The notes: generated from the letters alone by a model not told the origin. A DNA stretch of 64,000 bases from Fibrobacter sp. UWEL (GCF_900142535.1 NZ_FRBE01000006.1:108559-172558); one strand, 5' to 3'. Positions 1 through 8,908 are shown, counted from the stretch's first letter. Program-made: numbers and translations.

Positions 1-428
1 GAACTATAGCTATAGACCGAATCAAGGCCAAAACGTTTACTTAATGCATTGCAATATAGTACTGCATCATAGTAAGAAACATTCACTACAGGCAAATCAT
101 CACCGTCGCAGTTTCCCCGATCCATTAAGGAACGAAAACTACCGCAAGTGACTTCACTTTTCCCTATGGAAAAATCATAGGAAAACTTCGCCTTCATCAA
201 AGGGCGTTCCTTAGCAAGAGCATCTTCAGAGTTCGTCCCCATAAAGACAAACCGGCCCGAAGAAGCAACTTTTAGAAAGCCCGCATATTTATCATCAAGA
301 ACAATTTCTAGAGGTCCCGCAATCATATCGGGATCATCGCTAGATGAAGAAAGATGACACCCCCAAGAGGTAAACGCCAGAAGATTTGCCAGGAAAAAAA
401 TAGCCCTATTTTTCAGACGGAACTTCAT
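1..428 (-). CDS. TIGR02171-type lipoprotein, N-terminal part (truncated by window edge)
   Basis: Start ATG is at 428-426 and the frame stays open to base 1, so only about 142 residues are seen. A signal peptide ends near a Cys in the context SWGCHL, so this is probably a lipoprotein, although the lipobox is imperfect. The following residues (GRFVFMGTNS, SEVTCGSF, LPVVNVSYYDAVLYCNALSK) match the start of the SUMF1/FGE-like domain in the 907-residue TIGR02171 protein at 31830-34553, including the sequence just before that domain, so I assign the same paralogous family. The start overlaps the end of the upstream gene by 23 bp, indicating co-transcription with the pyrF-dxs operon. Function of the family is unknown; the SUMF1-like fold here is more likely a binding or structural module than a formylglycine-generating enzyme. 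Confidence 0.8.
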   Translation of the reverse strand, partial: MKFRLKNRAIFFLANLLAFTSWGCHLSSSSDDPDMIAGPLEIVLDDKYAGFLKVASSGRFVFMGTNSEDALAKERPLMKAKFSYDFSIGKSEVTCGSFRSLMDRGNCDGDDLPVVNVSYYDAVLYCNALSKRFGLDSVYSYS

Positions 429-1257
429 CCGCTACCTGTACGTCAGAATCTGCAGAAGTTTGAGCACTATCCTGAACAATTTCTTCCTTCTTCATAGCCA
501 ACAGCTGGTTGAATACGATCGCCGGATGGATTTTTCCGTCAGCCATTGCGTCGACCAGATATTTTACCTTCTGGTAATTTTCATCCTTGTCGTAATCGCT
601 GATTAAACCACGGTGTCCAAGAAGCCTAAGGATCTTTGTATAGAAACCCGTACGGAACTTCTTATAACGGGGTTGCATCACATCGTTCAATACAGCTTCC
701 AGAGCCACTTCCGTCTGCATGGTATCCAGTTCAAAACTGCGATAGATGGTACGAATGTGATCGGGGATCGTGGTGTCCGGGCTATCAAAATAGGGGCGCA
801 TCACATCAGCGGCAGCCTTCTTATCGGGATAAGGGCCCTTAGCTAGACGCAAGGCATAGTAAAGTGCCAGGCGCCACTGCTCCGGATAAACGCGATGGGC
901 ACGACGCAACACGACAAAGTCAGAAGTGTCTTTCGCATCAATGGCGGAGACACCTCCAATAAAGTAGTAAGGTGTATAGAAAAGGCTATCCAGTTCCGTA
1001 GACAGGTTTGCCACATGACCCAGGTAGCCGTATTCCTTGCCCGACAAGAAACTTTCACCAAGTTCAGTCAAGCCCTTAATCCAGAACAATCCTGCCACAG
1101 CAGCATCGTTACCGGCAGCGATATAACGTACAGAAGAAGCCTTCGGCAAAAAAGATTCGTCGAAGTTGGTGCTAGGCAGCGGCTTTGCACAACGGAAAGC
1201 CACAGCCACAATGGCTACTGCAACAACAAATACTGCAATAAAGCGCCAAGACCTCAT
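406..1257 (-). CDS. hypothetical membrane-anchored or exported protein
   Basis: The 283-residue protein starts with one hydrophobic segment (about residues 5-21) followed by a Cys-containing junction (FRCAKPLP), so it is either anchored in the inner membrane or exported. The rest is mostly helical, rich in Tyr and Leu, with patterns such as YPEQWRLALYYALRLAKG that resemble helix-pair repeats, but I cannot assign a TPR family with certainty. The C-terminus is acidic and low in complexity. It is the fifth gene of a tight minus-strand operon, 20 bp after pyrF, and its end overlaps the next lipoprotein gene. I do not recognise the product. The context (isoprenoid, RNA modification and pyrimidine genes) gives no clear functional hint. 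Confidence 0.75.
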   Translation of the reverse strand: MRSWRFIAVFVVAVAIVAVAFRCAKPLPSTNFDESFLPKASSVRYIAAGNDAAVAGLFWIKGLTELGESFLSGKEYGYLGHVANLSTELDSLFYTPYYFIGGVSAIDAKDTSDFVVLRRAHRVYPEQWRLALYYALRLAKGPYPDKKAAADVMRPYFDSPDTTIPDHIRTIYRSFELDTMQTEVALEAVLNDVMQPRYKKFRTGFYTKILRLLGHRGLISDYDKDENYQKVKYLVDAMADGKIHPAIVFNQLLAMKKEEIVQDSAQTSADSDVQVADEVPSEK

Positions 1258-1277
1258 TCGTCTTCCTTTCTCGTTCC

Positions 1278-2171
1278 TTAGATTCGGCAGGCTTCAGCCA
1301 AGCGTTCCAGAGCGTCAACGCATTCCGTAGCAAATGCTTCCGGCTTGCCGCTACGCTGGTAGGCAAAGTTCAGACCGCTGGAGCTGTTCAGCACATGGAA
1401 CTGACGCTTGCCACCACCGTTCTTGATTGCGGTAAGAACTGTCTTGGCGTCACCGCCCTGACCACCCGGCACACCAGGAATGGAAACACCCGGAATCAGG
1501 AAGGGTATTTCGTGCTGGTGAGCAACGCAGTAAGCGGTAATCTTTTCCAGTTCTTCGGGATGGGTTGCGCCAACCACAGCACCGAAGAAGCCCTTGTCAC
1601 CGTCCCATTCGAAAATCTTGTCGGCAACCTTGTAGAAGGCTTCGTTCACGTCACGAGGATCATCGCTACCGATTACAGGCATATCCTGGAAATCGTGAGC
1701 GCCCTTATTGCTGGTACGGAGCAGAACGTAGGCGCCATTTTCGGAATTTTCACGCAGGAAGGGATTCACGGAATCGGAACCCATCCAGGGAGAAACGGTC
1801 ACCACGTCAGCCTTGTAAACGTCAAAAGCAGCGGTAGCATAAGCAGCGCTGGACTTACCGATGTCACCACGCTTTGCATCCAGAATAACCGGAATACCAG
1901 CGCTACGATAATCAGCAATGAGCTGCTGCAGCACCAGCATAGCCTGCACGCTGACGCATTCGTAGTAAGCACTATTGGGCTTGACTACTGCGGGCAGCAC
2001 GTTACGCTTCAGGCAGCATTCCAGGAGTTCGGAATAAAAACGCTTGATCTTGTCTTCGGCGGTGCCATCAGGGCAGCAAGGGTCAATGAGCTTCAGGACA
2101 GGGTCCATGCCCATGCAGACCGGGTTACCGCATTTAGCGACACGCTGTTCAAGGCGATCATGAAAATTCAT
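1278..2171 (-). CDS. pyrF: orotidine 5'-phosphate decarboxylase (type 2 PyrF)
   Basis: This enzyme removes CO2 from orotidine monophosphate to give UMP, the last step of de novo pyrimidine synthesis in the cytoplasm. The signature DAKRGDIG at residues 98-105 carries the catalytic Lys/Asp pair; the N-terminal GMDP, the VKPN near residue 64 and the phosphate-loop region FLIPGVS then GGQGGD near the C-terminus fit the long (about 270-300 residue) type 2 subfamily found in actinobacteria, Bacteroidetes and others. Length is 297 residues. A strong GGAGG ribosome site lies 5-6 bases before the ATG. It follows the SpoU methyltransferase gene by 12 bp in one operon. No other pyrimidine gene is nearby. 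Confidence 0.95.
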   Translation of the reverse strand: MNFHDRLEQRVAKCGNPVCMGMDPVLKLIDPCCPDGTAEDKIKRFYSELLECCLKRNVLPAVVKPNSAYYECVSVQAMLVLQQLIADYRSAGIPVILDAKRGDIGKSSAAYATAAFDVYKADVVTVSPWMGSDSVNPFLRENSENGAYVLLRTSNKGAHDFQDMPVIGSDDPRDVNEAFYKVADKIFEWDGDKGFFGAVVGATHPEELEKITAYCVAHQHEIPFLIPGVSIPGVPGGQGGDAKTVLTAIKNGGGKRQFHVLNSSSGLNFAYQRSGKPEAFATECVDALERLAEACRI

Positions 2172-2183
2172 CGTAGCCTCCGA

Positions 2184-3500
2184 TTACTTCAGTTCGTCCT
2201 GGATCAGGGCGGCTTCGTAGGAAAGGATACCGTGAGCAACAGCCACGTTCAGGGATTCCAGTTCGCTGCTCATAGGAATCTTGACGGTTTCATCGGCAAG
2301 TTCAATGAAGTAGGGATTGGTACCGGCACCTTCGTTACCCACCAGGAAAGCCATCTTACGAAGCTTGTGAGCAGGAATTTCGCGAAGACTCTGCTTTGCG
2401 TGCAGGTCAGTTGCGATAATGGTGTAGCCCTTGCTACGGAGGAAGTTGATCTGGTCGATCAGATCCACGTCAAATTCAAAAGGCACGCGGAGGAAAGTGC
2501 CCGAGGAACCACGGACAACCTTGGGGTTGAAGGGGCTCACGGTACCGCGACCGAGAATCATACCAGCGGAGTTGAAGCCCAGGCTGGTACGGAAGAGAGT
2601 ACCCAAGTTACCCGGATCCTGCACGGCATCCACCAGAGTGAGGATGCTGCGGCTGGATTCGTAAGCAGGCTTCTTGCTGGCAATGCGAGCAACAGCAATG
2701 ACACCCTGAGTAGCAACAGTGGAAGAAAGCTGTTTCATCTGTGCTTCAGTCAGAACATTCACACGGATTTCAGCTTCGTTAATTGCTTCCATCAAAGTTT
2801 CATCTTCGAAACCTTCAACGGCATATACGCCGAGAACCAGTTCACGATGATGGGAAACCAGTTCATGAACCACATGGATGCCTTCACCGATGAAGCGGCC
2901 TTCGCGTTCGCGGCCCTTTTCGGTAGTGAGAGCGAGAAGCTTCTTGAACCAAGGAGGATTGGAAGTAACATCTTCATTTGCTTCCACCTGGGCTACGCGT
3001 GCTTCCAGTGCGGTTTCATCCAAAACTTCTTCAACGTTTTCCACCTGCTGTTCTTCAGGACGCTGACGGTAGACAGGAGCACCTGCCTGAGCAAATTCAC
3101 GACGGGGACGACGGTCACCACCGAAGGGCTTGCGGTCGCCACGGAAGGGACGATCACCGAAGCTGCGGGGGCGACGATCACGGTTGAAGGGACGGTCAGA
3201 GCGTTCGCCGCCTTCGCGGTTGAAGCCTTCGCCTTCACGACGTTCATCGCGATCACCGCGGAAACGGTCTTCACGGAAGGGGCGGTCATCACGACGACCC
3301 ATACGATCACCAAAAGGCTTGCGGTCGCCACGGAAGGGACGGTCACCGCGATCACCGAAGGGCTTGCGGTCGCCAAAGGACTTACGTTCGCCGCGTTCGC
3401 CATCAGCGCGAGGATTACGGCGGTCAGTAGCTTCGCTGACGCCGAACTTACGGTTCAATGTGGACTTTACAGTGCGCTTTTCGTTATTTTCTTCGCTCAT
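2184..3500 (-). CDS. SpoU/TrmH-family RNA 2'-O-methyltransferase with Arg/Gly/Asp-rich N-terminal extension
   Basis: The C-terminal half (about residues 190-438) is a SpoU (SPOUT) methyltransferase. A substrate-binding-like domain comes first, then motif 1 (DAVQDPGNLGTLFRT), motif 2 (FLVGNEGAG) and motif 3 (IPMSSELESLNVAVAHGILSYE), the S-adenosylmethionine-binding knot. Such enzymes methylate ribose 2'-OH in rRNA or tRNA; the exact target cannot be told. The unusual part is residues about 26-135, built of repeats such as GDRKPFGDR and DRPFRGD: highly charged, probably disordered, and resembling RGG tails of RNA-binding proteins. The repeats are also visible in the DNA (about 3090-3440). It lies 10 bp after dxs and 12 bp before pyrF. 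Confidence 0.9.
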   Translation of the reverse strand: MSEENNEKRTVKSTLNRKFGVSEATDRRNPRADGERGERKSFGDRKPFGDRGDRPFRGDRKPFGDRMGRRDDRPFREDRFRGDRDERREGEGFNREGGERSDRPFNRDRRPRSFGDRPFRGDRKPFGGDRRPRREFAQAGAPVYRQRPEEQQVENVEEVLDETALEARVAQVEANEDVTSNPPWFKKLLALTTEKGREREGRFIGEGIHVVHELVSHHRELVLGVYAVEGFEDETLMEAINEAEIRVNVLTEAQMKQLSSTVATQGVIAVARIASKKPAYESSRSILTLVDAVQDPGNLGTLFRTSLGFNSAGMILGRGTVSPFNPKVVRGSSGTFLRVPFEFDVDLIDQINFLRSKGYTIIATDLHAKQSLREIPAHKLRKMAFLVGNEGAGTNPYFIELADETVKIPMSSELESLNVAVAHGILSYEAALIQDELK

Positions 3501-3510
3501 AGTTTTCCCA

Positions 3511-5382
3511 TTATTGGATCTTTTCTAAGATCTGCTTGGCGACGGATTCACCGTCAATTTTCAATAGTTTATAGAGAGCAGGAATTTCGCCCTGTTCCAC
3601 AAAGTTGTCAGGAAGTCCGAAGCGGATAAGGCGTTTATCCGTAATTCCGAAATCCATCAGCATTTCGCCGATAGCCGAACCGAAGCCACCTACCAGAGTA
3701 TTGTCTTCCAAAGTCACAATCACCTTGTGGCTTTCGAAGAGACTGCGGTAGCATTCAGGATCAAGCGGTTTGATCAAACGGGCGTCCACCAATGTGGGGT
3801 CGTATCCGTTTTCACTAAGAACCTGGGCAGTCTTCTTCAATTCGTTTGTCATGAAGCCAGCCCCAAGGAGCAAGATGTCCTTACCCTGGCGAAGGACCTT
3901 GGGAAGCGTCGCATCGAAGTTTCCAGTAGGTTCTTCCAGCTTTTCAGCCAGAGCGGTTCCGCGGGGATAGCGGATAGCAACAGGCCCTTCCATATCGATA
4001 GAAGCCTGGATCATATCCCGCAGTTCATTTTCGTTAGACGGAGCCATAATGGTAAGACCCGGCACCGTTCTAAGGAAAGACAAGTCGAAAGAGCCATGAT
4101 GAGTCGGGCCGTCTGCGCCCACAAGGCCTGCACGGTCAAGCACCATCACCACATGCAGATTCTGCAGAGCGATATCATGCATAATCTGGTCGTAGGCTCT
4201 TTGCATAAAGGAGGAATAAATTGCCACCACCGGAACGATGCCTTCGCAGGCAAGACCAGCGGCAAAAGTCAAAGCATGTTCTTCTGCAATACCAACGTCA
4301 ATGACCTGGTTGGGCAATTCCTTAGCCACAATATCCAGACCGCAACCCGTAGGCATAGCAGCAGTAATACCCATGACGCGCTTATCCTTGCGAGCAATTT
4401 CCAGCAAGGTCTTACCGAACACGCTGGTCAAGGACGGCTTTACGCTGCCCGGGGCAAGAGGCAAACCGCTTTCGGGATCGAAGGGACTGCATCCATGGAA
4501 CTTGGTAGGATTAGCAACAGCTGCAGGAAGACCACGTCCCTTTTCGGTCAGGATGTGAATCAGGCAGGGGCCCGGCTGTTCCTTCACGCGCTTCAGGAGA
4601 AGCACCAGTTCTTCAATGTCGTGACCATCCACAGGTCCGAAGTAACGGACGCCCAGGTTTTCAAAGAAAGTACCCGGCTTCACCGCCGTCTTTGCGGCAC
4701 TTTCCACCTGCAGGAACAAATCACGGAAACGAGAGCCCAGGATGCCCGGAAGGCGCTTCATCAGGCGATCCAGGTCCGTACGCATCTTGTTGTACACCGG
4801 GTCAGAAATGACACGGTTCAAATACTTGCTGAAGCCACCTACGTTGGGTGCAATGCTCATCTTGTTATCGTTCAAGATGATGGTCATATTCTGCTTGGAA
4901 ATGCCAGCATTGTTCAAGGCTTCGTATGCCATACCACCAGTCATGGAACCGTCACCAATAACGGCCACCACGTTGTTGTCCTTCTTCAGCTGGTTGCGGG
5001 CGACCGCAAAACCGAGAGCGGCAGAAATAGAAGTGGTTGCATGACCTGCGCCAAAGCAGTCGTATTCACTTTCATGACGCTTCAAGAAGCCAGAGATACC
5101 ATTCTGCTGGCGCAAGGTAGAGAAGCGATCAAAGCGACCCGTCAAGAGTTTATGAACATAAGCCTGATGGCCCACGTCCCAAACGATCTTGTCTTCAGGA
5201 GCGTTGAATACGTAGTGAAGGGCAAGAGTCAGTTCCACGACACCTAAGCTGGAAGCAAGGTGACCGCCATGCTTAGACACTTGACCAATGATGGTTTCGC
5301 GAATCTGAGCAGCAAGACGGTACAGCTCTTCCAAGGAAAGATGCTTGATGTCCTGGGGAGACTTGATGTCTTTAAGGTCCAT
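3511..5382 (-). CDS. dxs: 1-deoxy-D-xylulose-5-phosphate synthase
   Basis: This enzyme condenses pyruvate and glyceraldehyde 3-phosphate to DXP, the thiamine-diphosphate-dependent first step of the MEP isoprenoid pathway. At 623 residues it has the normal length. Visible landmarks are HVGH-like WDVGHQAYVHKLLTGR, FGAGHATTSISAALG, the ThDP/Mg motif GDGSMTGGMAYEALNNAG, the central DGHD segment, and the transketolase-type domain DRAGLVGADGPTHHG with the C-terminal LEDNTLVGGFGSA. The start codon abuts the stop of the upstream prenyl synthase gene, the classical ispA-dxs arrangement, so the two are translated from one message and supply prenyl diphosphate precursors for quinones and undecaprenyl phosphate. 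Confidence 0.98.
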   Translation of the reverse strand: MDLKDIKSPQDIKHLSLEELYRLAAQIRETIIGQVSKHGGHLASSLGVVELTLALHYVFNAPEDKIVWDVGHQAYVHKLLTGRFDRFSTLRQQNGISGFLKRHESEYDCFGAGHATTSISAALGFAVARNQLKKDNNVVAVIGDGSMTGGMAYEALNNAGISKQNMTIILNDNKMSIAPNVGGFSKYLNRVISDPVYNKMRTDLDRLMKRLPGILGSRFRDLFLQVESAAKTAVKPGTFFENLGVRYFGPVDGHDIEELVLLLKRVKEQPGPCLIHILTEKGRGLPAAVANPTKFHGCSPFDPESGLPLAPGSVKPSLTSVFGKTLLEIARKDKRVMGITAAMPTGCGLDIVAKELPNQVIDVGIAEEHALTFAAGLACEGIVPVVAIYSSFMQRAYDQIMHDIALQNLHVVMVLDRAGLVGADGPTHHGSFDLSFLRTVPGLTIMAPSNENELRDMIQASIDMEGPVAIRYPRGTALAEKLEEPTGNFDATLPKVLRQGKDILLLGAGFMTNELKKTAQVLSENGYDPTLVDARLIKPLDPECYRSLFESHKVIVTLEDNTLVGGFGSAIGEMLMDFGITDKRLIRFGLPDNFVEQGEIPALYKLLKIDGESVAKQILEKIQ

Positions 5383-6270
5383 TTATTTAACCCTAGTAAT
5401 GATAAAGGCGGCAACGGAACGAAGAATCTTGGTATCGCACTTCAAGGCGTCCAGAGCACGAATGGAATCTTCGTACAGTTTGTGAGCGCATTCGCGAGAC
5501 TTTTCCAGGCCCACCAATGCGGGATAGGTAGCCTTACCGCGTTCCACGTCGGAGCCCACGTCCTTGCCCAGTTCTTCCGTAGTAGAGACGATATCCAGGA
5601 TATCATCCACAATCTGGAAGGCAAGGCCGATGGAACGGCCATAGTCACGAATAATCTTGATATCTTCTTCGGAGGCATTTGCCAGGCGTGCACCCACTTC
5701 CAGAGAGGCTTCGATGAGAGCTGCGGTCTTGTGATAGTGGATGTAGTCCACCAGTTCCAGGTCCACCTTCTTGCCTTCGCTTTCGATGTCGATCATTTCG
5801 CCACCGATCATGCCGTAAGTACCCAGCAGGTGAGCCAGGATTTCGATAGCCTTGGCATTGCCAGTCTTGCCCATCAGTTCAAAAGCAAGAATGCAGAGGG
5901 CGTCACCAGCCATCACTGCGGTAGCTTCACCAAACTGTTTGTGGTTGGTGGGCTTGCCACGACGGAAGTCATCGTTATCGATGCAGGGCAGGTCATCGTG
6001 AATCAGGGAGAAGGTGTGGAGCATTTCCAACGCACTCATGGCGTAATCCACAGAATTTCCCTTGCCGTTAAACATGTCGAATGCGGCACGGACAAGAGCC
6101 GGACGCAGACGCTTACCGCCGGCGAACATGGAATAGCGCATAGCCTCATGGAGGCGTTCGGGCCTATCCTTTACCGGGGGGAGAAATTCATCAAACTTTG
6201 CTTCCGCTTCCTTAGAGATGCGGGACAGATATTCTAGGGCAAGAGCCGCTTCTTTTTCAAGAGTTTCCAT
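5383..6270 (-). CDS. ispA: polyprenyl (farnesyl/geranyl) diphosphate synthase
   Basis: A trans-prenyltransferase that adds isopentenyl diphosphate to allylic diphosphates to make C15 or possibly C20 chains. It has GGKRLRP, the first Asp-rich motif DDLPCID followed by NDDFRRGKP, and the second Asp-rich motif FQIVDDILD, with KATYPALVGLE near the end. These are typical of bacterial IspA of about 295 residues. I chose the ATG at 6270; a TTG three codons upstream (6279) is also possible, and neither has a clear ribosome site. It begins a six-gene minus-strand operon and is followed without gap by dxs. A terminator of the preceding gene ends just upstream, so its promoter must lie in or very near 6271-6368. 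Confidence 0.93.
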   Translation of the reverse strand: METLEKEAALALEYLSRISKEAEAKFDEFLPPVKDRPERLHEAMRYSMFAGGKRLRPALVRAAFDMFNGKGNSVDYAMSALEMLHTFSLIHDDLPCIDNDDFRRGKPTNHKQFGEATAVMAGDALCILAFELMGKTGNAKAIEILAHLLGTYGMIGGEMIDIESEGKKVDLELVDYIHYHKTAALIEASLEVGARLANASEEDIKIIRDYGRSIGLAFQIVDDILDIVSTTEELGKDVGSDVERGKATYPALVGLEKSRECAHKLYEDSIRALDALKCDTKILRSVAAFIITRVK

Positions 6271-6285
6271 ACTGACCAAAGATAC

Positions 6286-6340
6286 TTAAAAAAAAGGCCC
6301 CAATAAAGGGGCTCTTCTTCTAAAAGCCCATATAAGGGCC
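6286..6340 (-). terminator. tandem rho-independent terminator
   Basis: On the minus strand GCCCC-TTTATT-GGGGC is followed by a run of eight T (plus-strand A run 6288-6295). A second hairpin (GCCC-TTATAT-GGGC then TTTT, 6326-6339) lies just before it. They end the TIGR02147/lipoprotein transcript (stop at 6369) and separate it from ispA. Confidence 0.85.
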
Positions 6341-6368
6341 TTATATTGAGGATACTAAAAACTTACCA

Positions 6369-8069
6369 CTAGAACAGTGCGCCGTAGATTTTCACATCGT
6401 CGATGTAAACTTCCTTGCCGCCTGCGGGGAAGAAGTGAATCTGCTTCACATGATTCTTCACGCTGTCCCAACTTTCGTCACAAACCTTCTTGTCTGCTGT
6501 ATTATAGCACAAATCCGAAGGCTTGATCACCACGCGAGCCCAGGTAGAATCCAGAGTTTTCCAGATGGAGGCTGCCTTGGAACCCACATTTTCGTAAGAC
6601 TCCCAGTTTTCAAGAGCAACACGAATCTTTCCAGATCCCTTTGCGTAAAACTCGATGGAATCAATCGCGGAGAAGTTTCTCACCTCGTTCATGCCAGTAC
6701 CAACCAGCACCCAGGCGTAGGGATCGTCCGCCAGTTCATACCTCGTGCGGAACACATTGGAATTCCGATCTTCGTCGAGCGTCAGATGACTCGTCACCAA
6801 ATGGCTTGCATCGTTCACACCATTGGAGAACTTGAAAGTTGAGCCCTTATAGAGGGTATCCACATCCATATACCAGTTGGAAAGTTCGCCTTCGAAATCC
6901 TGGAACAACTTGACCGGATTCAGAGCCGCTGTTCCTTCGCGAGGAGTCTTTACAGTCCATTCCACAAAGGGTTCAGTACTATCTGCATGAACAAAATACA
7001 GGTCCAGAGATTCGCCAGCAGGAACAGCCGGCAACACGTAAGCGCCCTGAGCATTGGTCTTCACCAGGATATCCATTCCATAGACGCCCACCCAGGCATA
7101 GCTTTCATCACTCTTCAAAGTCACCTTGCTGGAGAAGGAAGAAGATTCCACCAGCTTCACGGTGTCAATTGCAGACAAATTAGCAGCGTCATAGACCTTG
7201 GAGAAAGAATAGTTACCAGCAAGTACGGTCAAGCGATAGCTACCCGAATCAGGCCATATGATGGAGAACTGGCCATCTGCGTCAGCACGCAGTTCCGCCT
7301 TGATTAAACTGTTCTGCAGTGCAAATTTTTCTGCTACGAAATCGCTCTTACGGATGGCGACGGCGGCATAAGCGGCAGCGGAACCATCTTCCATAAGGAC
7401 AACCACCTTCTTGACTGTAGAATCAGCAGGAGTTTCAACAGTATCCTTTTCTACAGGCTTTGCGGTATCCGCAGGAAGCGCCTTATAGTTTTCGTAGACG
7501 AATTCCGTCGGACTGAAGAACGCAGTCTTAACATCCATCACGCTGTCCAGTACGTCATTTACGAAGTACAGCTGGAGGGAATCATTTGCCGGAACAGAGG
7601 GAAGAACGAACACGCCGTCGTTATCGGCAGGGACCAGGATGTCCGTACCCACGACACCAATCCACACAGACTTGGAGCCTTCGGGAATATCCAGTTCACC
7701 CTGCATTACCGCAGTAGGAACCAGGTCCACAGATTCCAGAATTTCCTTACTGGATGCGTCCACCACCTTGGTAAAAGCGTGACCTTCGGAAGAAATCGTC
7801 AAGCGAAAGGAACCTTCCTTGGGAATGGAAATCTTGAATTTACCCTGATCATCGGCGAATACATCGTTTGCCACAGCGTCTTCTTCCAGCTGGGTAGCAA
7901 GAGCCATATGGTTCACATCGCGGAGAGAAACACGAGCAAAGGGGGCCGGTGCACCATCTACATTTGCACGACCATTCGTAGTAATGCTGCCGGGGCCACC
8001 AGCAACATTCGTCTCTGAACAGCCTATAAAGGCCGCCATGAGAGGCAAAAGGAAAAGCAATCTTTTCAT
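6369..8069 (-). CDS. lipoprotein with two carboxypeptidase-regulatory-like repeats and a C-terminal CBM11/CIA30-like domain
   Basis: A lipoprotein signal (lipobox FIGC) leads to two similar halves of about 170 residues. Each has a beta-sandwich pattern (ARVSLRDVN / AAVAIRKSDF, then FRLTISSEGHAFTKVVDAS / YRLTVLAGNYSFSKVYDAA, then VWIGVVGTDILVPADNDGVFVLPSVPA / AWVGVYGMDILVKTNAQGAYVLPAVPA), interpretable as carboxypeptidase-regulatory or SpaA-like modules. The last 180 residues (LFQDFEGELSNWYMD to VYIDDVKIYG) look like a CBM11/CIA30 jelly roll. Probably an outer-membrane, surface-exposed protein of carbohydrate interaction; substrate unknown. Its start overlaps the end of the TIGR02147 gene by 4 bp (ATGA), so the pair is co-transcribed and translationally coupled. 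Confidence 0.85.
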   Translation of the reverse strand: MKRLLFLLPLMAAFIGCSETNVAGGPGSITTNGRANVDGAPAPFARVSLRDVNHMALATQLEEDAVANDVFADDQGKFKISIPKEGSFRLTISSEGHAFTKVVDASSKEILESVDLVPTAVMQGELDIPEGSKSVWIGVVGTDILVPADNDGVFVLPSVPANDSLQLYFVNDVLDSVMDVKTAFFSPTEFVYENYKALPADTAKPVEKDTVETPADSTVKKVVVLMEDGSAAAYAAVAIRKSDFVAEKFALQNSLIKAELRADADGQFSIIWPDSGSYRLTVLAGNYSFSKVYDAANLSAIDTVKLVESSSFSSKVTLKSDESYAWVGVYGMDILVKTNAQGAYVLPAVPAGESLDLYFVHADSTEPFVEWTVKTPREGTAALNPVKLFQDFEGELSNWYMDVDTLYKGSTFKFSNGVNDASHLVTSHLTLDEDRNSNVFRTRYELADDPYAWVLVGTGMNEVRNFSAIDSIEFYAKGSGKIRVALENWESYENVGSKAASIWKTLDSTWARVVIKPSDLCYNTADKKVCDESWDSVKNHVKQIHFFPAGGKEVYIDDVKIYGALF

Positions 8070-8908
8070 TTTTTCTTCTCCTGCAACGGCTTCACAAAGG
8101 CCAACGGGAATAGTTGTATGTTCAGTTGAAACACCGTATTATCTCCAGAACCATCCTGGGATAAACGTAGTAAATCGGAACGAAATTCGTTAATCTTTTC
8201 TCGGATTAACTGGATATCGTCCATATTAAAGGTCATGGTCACCGTGCTAATGTCACGGAGATGGGGCGCATGGCGTTCCAGGGATTCACCAGCCAGGGCA
8301 ATGGTATCCTTCTGGAACTGTCGAACAGCGGCAGATCGCCAGTTTCCACCGGTACTGACGAAAGTATCGTTCACCTTCCAGAAACCATCACGATCCGTTG
8401 AAATCATATTCAGTTCATGCAAGAGCTGAACTGCGGACTTTGCCTCTTCCACCGTAATCTGAGGGGTGCAGCATTCTGCCAGGCCTTCGTAATCATCCTT
8501 GAACTTACAGATACCGATAATGGAACGAATGGCGTTGTAGTACCAATGGCGATAGAATTCCAATTCCTTCTTGGCCAACAACTTAAGGGACACACCCTTC
8601 AAGGCCTGCATGCGCTCGTAATGTTGCAAGGCTTCCGCATCGGTCTTTGCACGACCGAAGTAAACCATTTCGGTCCAGTAGGCGGTTTCCTTTTCGTCCA
8701 GTTCGAAAAAATCAGCAGCGGGCTGAATGAGGCCCGTAGATAGATGAATCTTACCTTGAGACACGCGAAGGAGGTTACCAGGATCGGCCCCCATCTTCAT
8801 AGCCATATAACGCCAAGAAATCACAGTCTTGCGCTGCTTAAAATCATCAAAAGCGTCTCTCAGCCATTCGCGATAGTCAGTATATTCAAATATCGGTTTC
8901 ATAAACAA
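8066..8908 (-). CDS. TIGR02147-family protein (Fibrobacter paralogous family, DUF4423-like, putative regulator)
   Basis: The 280-residue protein fits the TIGR02147 family, described as a large paralogous family of Fibrobacter succinogenes. Hallmarks are the opening FEYTDYREWLRDAFDDFK, then SWRYMAMKMGADPGNLLRVSQGK (helix-turn-helix-like), a middle EFYRHWYYNAIRSI, and the C-terminal MTFNMDDIQLIREKINEFRSDLL. The N-terminal part resembles a DNA-binding domain, so a transcription regulator is the usual interpretation, though this is unproven. It lies directly upstream of, and overlaps, a lipoprotein gene, and probably controls or accompanies it. Two adjacent Met codons occur at the start (MFMKPIFEYTDY); the second may be the real start. 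Confidence 0.9.
   Translation of the reverse strand: MFMKPIFEYTDYREWLRDAFDDFKQRKTVISWRYMAMKMGADPGNLLRVSQGKIHLSTGLIQPAADFFELDEKETAYWTEMVYFGRAKTDAEALQHYERMQALKGVSLKLLAKKELEFYRHWYYNAIRSIIGICKFKDDYEGLAECCTPQITVEEAKSAVQLLHELNMISTDRDGFWKVNDTFVSTGGNWRSAAVRQFQKDTIALAGESLERHAPHLRDISTVTMTFNMDDIQLIREKINEFRSDLLRLSQDGSGDNTVFQLNIQLFPLAFVKPLQEKKK

Noticed and set aside
3090..3440. A DNA-level minisatellite independent of coding
   Set aside because: The repeat keeps the reading frame of the methyltransferase head exactly, so it is treated as part of that gene.
1395..3629. A 744-codon plus-strand open frame across pyrF and the methyltransferase gene
   Set aside because: It crosses the boundary between two well-supported opposite genes and its product has no recognisable pattern; the C-terminal repeats are the mirror of the Arg/Gly/Asp-rich region.
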